Assembly (NCBI GenBank): GCA_040219575.1 | Contig: JAVJSD010000075.1 | Coordinates: 1-24,676, forward strand | Source: JAVJSD01 sp040219575 | GTDB lineage: Bacteria; Planctomycetota; Planctomycetia; Pirellulales; Pirellulaceae | Direction of reading: 5' to 3' | Length of the DNA stretch: 24,676 nucleotides | Shown here: piece after piece, positions 8,301-13,848 of the stretch | How the letters are laid out: every line of letters begins with the position of its first letter | How positions within the stretch are numbered: position 1 is the stretch's first letter | Position numbers and translations under genes: made by a program | Notes under the pieces: model-generated | The model's input: only the letters and a program-made list of their open reading frames with translations | Told to the model about the DNA's origin: nothing | The model's database searches: none

Positions 8301-8360
8301 TCAGCTGCACCCGACGACCACCGCCGCGTGGTCAGACAGCGCTCTACCCAACTCCGGAGG
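8301..8360 (-). pseudogene. 3' fragment of a second EEP gene
   Basis: Read on the minus strand these twenty codons give PPELGRALSDHAAVVVGCS and a stop, closely matching the end of the intact enzyme (PAELGKALSDHAALVVEFS and a stop). The catalytic SDH is retained. Similarity ends abruptly at 8360, with a stop codon immediately upstream in frame. The matching 5' fragment is at 8992-9057. Confidence 0.85.
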
Positions 8361-8422
8361 TCATCGTCTCTTTGTCTTGTGTCCCGTAGTGCCTATTCTG
8401 AAATGACGATGCGATTAGAGGT

Positions 8423-8965
8423 CTAGCCAGCGAGAATGTACGGCTGGATCCCCAACGCGAGCAAGTGGTGTCGATGAGGGCAAACGAGAACGAATTCGCC
8501 GGCAAAGAAGAGGTCGTATTCGATGTCTGTTACGTCAGCTGCTGGGTAGACTTTTCCGCACTCGGGACAACGCACCGTCACCAGAAATCGAGACCAGGCG
8601 CCGCGGGCTAGTCTGGGGTTCTCCCAGATGAAGAGGTCGTTGGTGTAGTTCGGATACCGGGCTACGGCAGAAAGATCAGCTACGTCGACGACGTCGCTCC
8701 CGATATTGAGTTGCTCATGAAGCCACTTCGCCAAAGCGACCTTGTTTTCAAACCCAGATGAGATCGTACGTCCACCTCGGCGTTCCGCGTTCAGATGGAG
8801 TCGCAAGCTCTCGCCGAATCGGGCAGCATCAATTTCGACCGTGCAGCCTACGGTCTCGCCTTTCCACTCGACGTCCGGCCCATCGACCGGCCAGCCTTCG
8901 TCGACAGGCCAGAGGTCTGCTGCTTCTTCCGAAGTTCGACGCGGAAAACACACTCGCAAAATCAT
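8423..8965 (-). CDS. hypothetical protein with C-terminal zinc ribbon
   Basis: Not recognised as a named family. The ATG at 8965 gives 180 residues; the frame stays open to 9043, but that extension overlaps the 5' remnant of the second EEP gene and is probably not coding. The N-terminal part (residues 1-75) reads as a beta-rich domain with an acidic, Trp-containing segment. The C-terminal part has CPECG (C133, C136) and CPHRHH (C162, H164, H166, H167), which could form a zinc ribbon. No signal peptide or membrane segment is seen. The gene sits exactly where the middle of a duplicated EEP gene should be, between that gene's two end fragments, so it arrived by insertion or replacement. Confidence 0.7.
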   Translation of the reverse strand: MILRVCFPRRTSEEAADLWPVDEGWPVDGPDVEWKGETVGCTVEIDAARFGESLRLHLNAERRGGRTISSGFENKVALAKWLHEQLNIGSDVVDVADLSAVARYPNYTNDLFIWENPRLARGAWSRFLVTVRCPECGKVYPAADVTDIEYDLFFAGEFVLVCPHRHHLLALGIQPYILAG

Positions 8966-8991
8966 GGGCAAGTACTCGCCGCTTCCGAGGT

Positions 8992-9057
8992 TATGGCGCT
9001 GGCCATTGCCTCCTGCTGACGTCCACCGTGCTGGATGTTCCACGTGAGGATGCGCAC
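8992..9057 (-). pseudogene. 5' fragment of a second EEP gene
   Basis: On the minus strand, from a GTG at 9057, the 22 codons read VRILTWNIQHGGRQQ followed by EAMASAI, nearly identical to the first 22 residues of the intact enzyme (MRILTWNVQHGGRQQ...). The start has changed from ATG to GTG. Similarity stops near 8992, just upstream of the zinc-ribbon gene. Roughly 90 bases upstream (9058-9150) also resemble the upstream region of the intact gene. Confidence 0.85.
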
Positions 9058-9338
9058 AAGGGGTGCCCGATAAGAGTTACAGCTCCAGTGCTGACAGTCA
9101 GCCCCAAGAGAGGAGTGAGTCTAACGAGCGGCCGTCCAGCCGGCAAGCAACGAAGCCGTCTTCACTGAATCCGTCGATTGCCCTTTCACCGCGACCCAAC
9201 ATTGAGCTATTCTTGCTAATGCAGAAGCCAGACGCCCAACGGCCGCCGGTGAGGACTCGGTGGCCGTTGTTATTGCGCCGCGCGGCAGCAGACGCCCGTT
9301 GACACTGGTTTCGGGTCCGGCAATGCTGGGAACAGTCG

Positions 9339-9409
9339 TCAGGTTTCTGCCCCACCTGATGGCATGTGCCCACGCAGGTTTCTGCCCCACCTGCGTGGGT
9401 TTTTCTTTT
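9339..9409 (+). ncRNA. candidate small RNA end: two hairpins sharing one loop
   Basis: Hairpin 1 has arms TCAGGT (9339-9344) and ACCTGA (9354-9359). Hairpin 2 has arms CCCACGCAGGT (9369-9379) and ACCTGCGTGGG (9389-9399). Both present the same 9-base loop, TTCTGCCCC. Hairpin 2 runs directly into a T-tract (TTTTTCTTTT), the form of an intrinsic terminator. No plus-strand gene ends upstream, so the transcript would be a non-coding RNA or a relic of a lost gene. The 5' end is not defined. Confidence 0.5.
9369..9409 (+). terminator. rho-independent terminator
   Basis: A perfect 11-base-pair stem (9369-9379 with 9389-9399) with a 9-base loop is followed by TTTTTCTTTT from 9400. On the opposite strand there is no T-tract, so it acts on plus-strand transcripts. 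The wider gap 9058-9526 shows no convincing coding sequence. Confidence 0.85.
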
Positions 9410-9526
9410 GCGCCGACGGCGACGTCGCTCGGTCGTTACTTATGGGCCTTCATCATCGCGGGCTGTCGGTCTATGGAGTCGTTGGCGACGCCGTGAACGA
9501 CGGGCCGATTCCTACCCCAGTCGCCA

Positions 9527-9868
9527 TCACGTGGCCTCCTGACAAACCTCCTCCGCAAATACAAAATACTGCCCAGGCTGGATACTTGTTGCAGCGTTTT
9601 CTCGCCACCACCTAGCAGCATCTGGATCATGTGTGGCGAGCATCTCAACCGCACGGTGGGCGTCCACGACTTAGCCGCGTTGCCGTTCTATGCGTCCAAA
9701 GAGTCGAGCGATTAGCCAGCCAAGCCGTGTCTTCGGTCCAGAGAGAACGCCGGCTGTCTCAACCGAAGCTGCGCCGGCGACGGCGAGAGGAAGCTCGAGT
9801 CCAACCCAAGCAGCCCGAACCTCCTTGGGAGCTTCGCCTGGCGGAGTGCCGGTGATGCGGATGACCAT
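9527..9868 (-). pseudogene. 113-codon conserved protein interrupted by one stop codon
   Basis: The frame begins MVIRITGTPPGEAP at 9868 and reads through SGPKTRLGWLIARLFGR, then meets TAA at 9671-9673, where a Tyr codon is expected (G-stop-VVDAHRAVEMLA). It continues in the same frame through ARWWRENA and PGQYFVFAEEVCQEA to a TGA at 9527-9529. The second half keeps a protein-like composition, so the stop looks recent. I recall similar small proteins from planctomycetes but no function. No signal peptide is seen. A sequencing error at 9671-9673 would restore an intact gene. Confidence 0.75.
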
Positions 9869-9943
9869 GCGTCGCGCTGATGATTTGTTTCCAAGAAGTT
9901 CTATCGATCACCTGTGCCCCGAAGAGGACGGTGAGCACTGCTC

Positions 9944-9978
9944 GATTCTACCGGCGCAAGAGCAGGCGAGGTAGAATC
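9944..9978. repeat. inverted repeat upstream of the secreted-protein gene
   Basis: GATTCTACC (9944-9952) and GGTAGAATC (9970-9978) are perfect inverted repeats with a 17-base spacer, about 45 bases before the start at 10022. A second small hairpin (CTTCGC with GCGAAG) follows directly. This could be an operator or part of the mRNA leader; the sequence alone does not decide. Confidence 0.45.
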
Positions 9979-10021
9979 AGCTTCGCTTTCCGTCGGCGAA
10001 GTCTGCTTGGAGTCTGCTGCC

Positions 10022-10867
10022 ATGCTGCGTTACATCGCGATTGTTCTGTTTCTTGTTCCGACCGCGCTCTCTCACGCCGCGGAGGACGACGCGCTCCGGC
10101 CTCCCCCGTGGCATCTCGTCGATATCTGGTGGGACACTGGCAAGGACTGGCCATTTGAGAGCTACGCCATTGACGTCACGATCAGTGACGAGGTCCCCGA
10201 CGGCATCAATCTATACGTTGCTCCAATCGGTCTGGGGCATCTGAACAAGACTCCGTTCTACGGAGGCATCCAAACGCAGGCCGATGGCTATACCAAGCAG
10301 GATCATCGGCTGCGTAAGATTGGCCCTGGCCTGTTGATGTCGATGTGGGGCGAACGAACGCTCGACGCCATTCGCCCCTCGGCCGGCGGCTTCTGTCAAA
10401 GTTCAGGACACGAGGGAGACTTCGTGAGCGTGCGGCGAGCGTACGTCTGGAAGAAGGGCAAGTTCACGTACCGGATCGTCCGCATGGACAAGGAGCTGGT
10501 GGAGGGAAAGCCGTGCACGTGGGTCGGCGCCTTCGTCTACTCGCACGAGAACGACGAAAACATTTTCGTTGGCGCGCTGCGATTCCCCGGTGAGGATCTC
10601 GTGCTGGCGCAGCGGATCGCCAGCTTTGTCGAGATCTACGGCCGCTCGATTCCCGTCGAGAAGATTCCCAAACTCCGCATTACCTTTGGCGATTTACGCG
10701 TCAACGGCCAAGCAATCGAATCGCCGGCAGCAACCGCGATCTATCCGGAAGGCGTTCCCGACTACGCTGATGCTACCGCAATTGACGGACACGTCGTCGT
10801 GAGTACCGGCCAGCAGGTCGTAAACCGCGAGAAGCGTCAAACTCGACTTCTTCCCGAGAAGGACTGA
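10022..10867 (+). CDS. secreted protein, possibly DUF3472-like
   Basis: The product has 281 residues from the ATG at 10022, chosen because TTGGAG lies about 10 bases upstream and the N-terminus is then a normal signal peptide (MLRYIAIVLFLVPTALSHAA) with cleavage near residue 20. The mature part is beta-rich. The order of FYGGIQTQADG, LLMSMWGERTLDA, and a Gly/Ser-rich segment before a WKKGKFTYRIVR strand resembles DUF3472-type lectin-like domains, but I hold this assignment loosely. The C-terminal 70 residues (SIPVEKIPKLRITFGDLRVNG) look like a separate strand-rich piece. It probably works in the periplasm or at the cell surface. It stands alone, preceded by inverted repeats. Confidence 0.8.
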   Translation: MLRYIAIVLFLVPTALSHAAEDDALRPPPWHLVDIWWDTGKDWPFESYAIDVTISDEVPDGINLYVAPIGLGHLNKTPFYGGIQTQADGYTKQDHRLRKIGPGLLMSMWGERTLDAIRPSAGGFCQSSGHEGDFVSVRRAYVWKKGKFTYRIVRMDKELVEGKPCTWVGAFVYSHENDENIFVGALRFPGEDLVLAQRIASFVEIYGRSIPVEKIPKLRITFGDLRVNGQAIESPAATAIYPEGVPDYADATAIDGHVVVSTGQQVVNREKRQTRLLPEKD

Positions 10868-11077
10868 TTGTCAGCGCTGAGCGTTCGGCGATATTGGCGT
10901 CACTTGCTACCTGGTTGGGGCGTCATCCTTGACGTTGATAACGGGCAGCTTACTTCATCTGGTCCCGCTCCTCGTCTGTAAACGCATTGCTCACCGTCTT
11001 ACCGGCGCGACGCTGGGCACGCATACGAGCCAGTTTTCCATGTACCGTTATTGCCTCGACGGTCGTTGTCCTATCGT

Positions 11078-11150
11078 TCGAGAAATGGGCCCAACCGGCC
11101 CATCGACACCGATTTGACCGCTCCTGGGCCGAATGGGCCGGTCCTGAAAC
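11078..11150. repeat. GGGCC-type interspersed repeat, copy 3
   Basis: It begins GAGAAATGGGCCCAACCGG and ends GGGCCGAATGGGCCGG, with a longer and different spacer than copies 1 and 2. It lies in the gap 10868-11363, together with a CAATTCTTGG repeat and two terminator-like hairpins. A minus-strand open stretch ending at 10950 may be a gene remnant. Confidence 0.65.
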
Positions 11151-11157
11151 GGCAGAG

Positions 11158-11182
11158 CAATTCTTGGATCGCCCCAAATTTC
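11158..11182. repeat. CAATTCTTGG palindromic repeat, copy 2
   Basis: CAATTCTTGG followed by ATCGCCCCAAATTTC matches the copy at 8061-8086 except for a few positions. It directly follows the third GGGCC repeat, so the two repeat types may belong to one composite element. Confidence 0.65.
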
Positions 11183-11248
11183 TTACCGCCGACTGCACGA
11201 CGGTCGCAAGCACCTAAATTTCACCCCTTTTCGCGTCACAAACCCATG

Positions 11249-11283
11249 ATGCGGACGGCTTAGGACTGCCCACCCGCATTTTT
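11249..11283 (+). terminator. terminator-like hairpin 1 in the operon leader
   Basis: ATGCGG (11249-11254) pairs with CCGCAT (11274-11279), with inner GGC/GCC pairing, and TTTT follows. It is weaker than the second hairpin, 11 bases downstream. Both lie ahead of the operon that starts at 11364. Confidence 0.55.
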
Positions 11284-11293
11284 CGCCCGTTTT

Positions 11294-11335
11294 GCCCCGC
11301 AATCGGCTGTCACCAGCCGGCTGCGGGGCTTTTTT
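11294..11335 (+). terminator. terminator-like hairpin 2 in the operon leader
   Basis: GCCCCGCA (11294-11301) pairs with TGCGGGGC (11322-11329), with further inner pairing CGGCTG/CAGCCG, followed by TTTTTT. It has the full form of an intrinsic terminator and ends only about 30 bases before the first start codon of the operon. It could end upstream transcription or attenuate the operon. Confidence 0.8.
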
Positions 11336-11363
11336 CGTTTCTTGCCTCCCGGAGAAACACGCC

Positions 11364-11561
11364 GTGAACGTGACGCTGCTTGTTGCCCTTTCGTTCGCCT
11401 TGCTGCTGGCGGTCGCGGCGCTGTGCCGAGAAGTTCGCCTGCGCCGGGCCCTGCAACGCTTGCTGCAACGCATTTTCGCGTACTGGAGACCGAATCCGCA
11501 TGAACCACACGAAACCAACGATCCCGATCCTGACGTTGATGGTGCTGATCGCCGGCTGTGA
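11364..11561 (+). CDS. small membrane protein, first gene of the ycf operon
   Basis: The product is 65 residues from GTG at 11364, with GGAG about 10 bases upstream. Residues 2-20 form one hydrophobic helix (VTLLVALSFALLLAVAAL) followed by an Arg-rich stretch (REVRLRRALQRLLQR), so the C-terminal part should lie in the cytoplasm. The tail is acidic, Asp/Pro-rich and probably disordered. It overlaps the next gene by 62 bases in a different frame, so one or other start could be misplaced; the hydrophobic N-termini of both argue that both are real. The family is not known to me. Confidence 0.6.
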   Translation: MNVTLLVALSFALLLAVAALCREVRLRRALQRLLQRIFAYWRPNPHEPHETNDPDPDVDGADRRL

Positions 11562-12039
11562 GGGGCGAGACGACCGCCTGGCCGACTTTGCGGAAAAAGC
11601 GAACAGCCAGCAGGCGGAGCAGAACCGTGCCGTGACCGAACTGAATCGAGAGGCGGTCGAAAGTCACCGTCGCGTAGCGGAAGCGGTCGAGAAGTCACGC
11701 CAGGACATCACCTCGCTTGAACGCGACGTGCAGCAGCAGCGCCAGCGGCTCGACGAGGAGCGCCGGCAGATCTCCGAACAGCGTCAACGAGACTCCCTGC
11801 TCGTTCCGGTTGTGGAAACCGCTGGTGTGCTGGTGGTATGCAGCCTGCCGCTGGTGCTCGCCTGGTACCTGCTGCATGGTCTTCGCGGCCAGGACGACGA
11901 CGTCAGCGAGGTGCTGATCCATGAACTGGTCGGCGATTCGCCGCGATTGCTCGAATCTACCCAGCAGCGTCTGGACGTCGAGCGCGGATTGCCGCAGTCG
12001 GAGCAGGATCCTAACGAGGAGGAGAACGCTGATCGTTGA
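11500..12039 (+). CDS. coiled-coil lipoprotein with one membrane helix
   Basis: The product is 179 residues from ATG at 11500 (CTGGAG lies upstream). A lipoprotein signal ends in LIAGC, with C20 as the lipidation site. Residues 25-100 are rich in Gln, Arg and Glu and should form a long coiled coil. A strong membrane helix follows at about 103-126 (VVETAGVLVVCSLPLVLAWY), then an acidic cytoplasmic tail. A protein lipidated at one end and spanning the membrane further on would place the coiled coil outside the inner membrane and the tail inside. Alternatively the first hydrophobic segment is an uncleaved anchor. It starts inside the small membrane protein gene and is probably co-translated. The partner is unknown; a membrane anchor for the downstream ATPase system is an inference from position. 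Confidence 0.75.
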   Translation: MNHTKPTIPILTLMVLIAGCEGRDDRLADFAEKANSQQAEQNRAVTELNREAVESHRRVAEAVEKSRQDITSLERDVQQQRQRLDEERRQISEQRQRDSLLVPVVETAGVLVVCSLPLVLAWYLLHGLRGQDDDVSEVLIHELVGDSPRLLESTQQRLDVERGLPQSEQDPNEEENADR

Positions 12040-12041
12040 TT

Positions 12042-12058
12042 CCGGACACGATGTCCGG
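12042..12058. repeat. intercistronic palindrome
   Basis: CCGGACA (12042-12048) and TGTCCGG (12052-12058) form a perfect 7-base-pair hairpin with a CGA loop, starting just after the lipoprotein stop codon. No T-tract follows. It may affect mRNA stability or serve as a binding site between the membrane-protein and ycf35 portions of the operon. Confidence 0.55.
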
Positions 12059-12128
12059 CGTACGAGACCTAATAAACGTTGATTGTGCCGCGCGTGTCCA
12101 AACCGATTCCTTCCAGGAGACCAATACC

Positions 12129-12500
12129 GTGAGCCACATTGTCACCATCAAGACCGAAGTACGCGACGCGGCGGCCGTCGGCGCCGCCTGCAAGCGCCTC
12201 CGATTGCCGGAGCCTGTCGAAGGCACGCACCAGCTGTACATGAACAAGGCCACCGGCCTCGCCGTGGAGCTTCCGCGGTGGAAGTACCCGGTTGTCTGCG
12301 AACTCACCAGCGGCCAATTGCTCTACGACAACTTCGGAGGCAGGTGGGGCGAACAGCAAAAACTTGACGCGTTTCTGCAATCGTACGCCGTTGAGAAGGC
12401 AAAAATCGAGGCGAGGCGCCAGGGGCACAGCGTCACCGAGCAACCGCTTGAGGACGGTTCCGTCAAATTGACCGTGCAAGTCGCTGGAGGTGCAAGTTGA
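12129..12500 (+). CDS. DUF1257 (Ycf35-like) protein
   Basis: The product is 123 residues from GTG at 12129, with AGGAGA 8 bases upstream; an in-frame ATG at 12036 lies before that site and is not favoured. The N-terminus SHIVTIKTEVRDAAAV, the central WKYPVVCELTSGQLLYDNFGGRWG, cut here to its motif YDNFGGRWG, and the C-terminal Lys/Glu helix are typical of DUF1257, the family of chloroplast and cyanobacterial Ycf35. It is soluble, with no catalytic motif visible. Its stop overlaps the start of the DUF2997 gene, an arrangement also known for these two families in cyanobacteria. Its biochemical role is unknown. Confidence 0.9.
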   Translation: MSHIVTIKTEVRDAAAVGAACKRLRLPEPVEGTHQLYMNKATGLAVELPRWKYPVVCELTSGQLLYDNFGGRWGEQQKLDAFLQSYAVEKAKIEARRQGHSVTEQPLEDGSVKLTVQVAGGAS

Positions 12501-12691
12501 GCAAGACCATCGAAATCATCGTCTCGCCACAGGGGCAAACCAAGGTCGAGACCAAGGGCTTTGCCGGTGCTTCGTGCCGGGACGCGAGCAAGTCTCTGGA
12601 ACAGGCGCTTGGCAATCGTGAACACGAAGAGGTGACCGCCGAGTTCCATCAAACAGCGACGGAAACCGGCCGCATCCAGCAGCAAGGCTGA
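12497..12691 (+). CDS. DUF2997 small protein
   Basis: The product is 64 residues. It starts with TTG at 12497, which overlaps the DUF1257 stop codon (TTGA), with CTGGAGG 6 bases upstream; this start is clear because SKTIEIIVSPQGQTKVETKG is the family's usual beginning. Further family features are the FAGASCRDASKSLEQALG helix and the EFH motif near the end. It is a small alpha/beta protein with no known enzyme activity. Overlap with the preceding gene implies translational coupling and a fixed ratio to the Ycf35-like protein. Confidence 0.88.
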   Translation: MSKTIEIIVSPQGQTKVETKGFAGASCRDASKSLEQALGNREHEEVTAEFHQTATETGRIQQQG

Positions 12692-12728
12692 GAATTTGCC
12701 GGCGAGCCTTACAAGGAGACCATTTTTC

Positions 12729-13412
12729 ATGAACGTTACCTACGCCAACCGGCCTCCGCCGGCCAGTGACGCGGAAGCGGTTCAATCCGTCCGCGTGTTG
12801 TTGGTCGTCGAAGGTCGCAACGATGTCGAGTTCCTGCGCCGGATTTCGCAGATCCTTCATCAGCACGACGAGTGTCTACCTGATCTTGGTCAGATGGAGC
12901 AGGATCACACGCTGGTATTCGTGCCCATCGGCGGCGGAGGCATTGGCGAATCCGCCAACCGCCTGGCGCCCCTTCAACTGTCCGAATTCCATCTCTACGA
13001 CCACGAGTTGCCGCCAGAAACCGAAATACGACGGGCTGCTATCGAGCAAATCAACCGACGTGACGGTTGCCGAGGCGTACTGACGCGGAAACGCAGCCTG
13101 GAAAACTACCTGCACCCGCAGGCGATCCAGGATTCCGGCGGCGCGTGCGTTGAATTCAGTGACTTCGATTCGCCGCCTGAGATCCTGGCTCAGGCCAACT
13201 ACTGCCAGACTTGTCCGTCCCTGCCGTGGGAGCAGCTTCCCTATCGGGCTCGCCGGCGCCTGACGAACCGAGTCAAACGCTGGCTCAACACGCAGGCGGT
13301 CGAGTACATGACGCCTGAATTGCTGGCCGAACGTGATCCGGACGGCGAAGTCGCTTCGTGGTTGCAGGCAATCCAGCGCCTGGCGGGTCTTGCCGACGTC
13401 ACCGCCCTTTGA
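12729..13412 (+). CDS. TOPRIM-domain (OLD-like) protein
   Basis: The product is 227 residues from ATG at 12729, with AAGGAGA about 10 bases upstream. Residues 22-38 read VRVLLVVEGRNDVEFL, where VEGxxD is the TOPRIM acidic motif; HLYDHE near residue 95 supplies the second acidic pair, and TRKRSLENYL near 120-130 is typical of OLD-type and related nuclease TOPRIM domains. A Gly-rich turn (IGGGGIGE) lies between them. The C-terminal region is Arg-rich and helical and could bind nucleic acid. The ATPase domain usually fused to OLD nucleases is absent here; a separate AAA+ protein is encoded two genes downstream. Nuclease activity is an inference from the motif set. Confidence 0.82.
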   Translation: MNVTYANRPPPASDAEAVQSVRVLLVVEGRNDVEFLRRISQILHQHDECLPDLGQMEQDHTLVFVPIGGGGIGESANRLAPLQLSEFHLYDHELPPETEIRRAAIEQINRRDGCRGVLTRKRSLENYLHPQAIQDSGGACVEFSDFDSPPEILAQANYCQTCPSLPWEQLPYRARRRLTNRVKRWLNTQAVEYMTPELLAERDPDGEVASWLQAIQRLAGLADVTAL

Positions 13413-13427
13413 CCGCAGGAGCAAGCC

Positions 13428-13790
13428 ATGGCCGAAGACCGAGATTTACCCGGCTGGCCCAAGAAGCGGCTGGTCAAGCGAGTGCGGTCGCACCTCTGGC
13501 GCTACGGCATCAGGCCGAAGGGCGAGGCCTGGCGTGCGGCCTGGTCGTGGGCATACGCGATTGCCACCTCGTATTACTACCGCACGACCTGGCCGCTGTC
13601 GTCGGAGATCGCAACGCAGTACGTGTTGCTGCTGCTGGCGGAAATGAAACGGAATCGCTCTCTCAATCTGCCGTATCGGGCGGGGAAGGTCGTTCCTGAC
13701 GACGTCAAGCTGCTGCTGCCGGCCAGTCCAATCCAGTTGCTCAGAGGCGCTGGAAATCAGCAGCAAGCAGAGAACTCGGCGTCGCCTTAG
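13428..13790 (+). CDS. hypothetical basic protein, 120 residues
   Basis: Not recognised. The ATG at 13428 has AGGAG 8 bases upstream and follows the TOPRIM gene by 15 bases, so it belongs to the operon. The N-terminal 35 residues are strongly basic (WPKKRLVKRVRSHLW). The middle is rich in Trp and Tyr (WSWAYAIATSYYYRTTWPL) and is moderately hydrophobic, though I do not call it a membrane segment. The last 20 residues are Gln/Ala-rich and probably flexible. The basic face and position suggest a nucleic-acid-binding partner of the TOPRIM or AAA+ protein, but nothing in the sequence proves it. Confidence 0.75.
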   Translation: MAEDRDLPGWPKKRLVKRVRSHLWRYGIRPKGEAWRAAWSWAYAIATSYYYRTTWPLSSEIATQYVLLLLAEMKRNRSLNLPYRAGKVVPDDVKLLLPASPIQLLRGAGNQQQAENSASP

Positions 13791-13848
13791 GAATCGGTCG
13801 CAGCAAACCGACCCTCTTCGCAACTAAAACACCCAAGGAACCCCATAT

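Noticed and set aside
10950..11070. possible C-terminal remnant of a minus-strand gene
   Set aside because: About 33 codons ending in AFTDEERDQMK look protein-like, but there is no start; upstream the frame runs into the GGGCC repeat. Too little to call.
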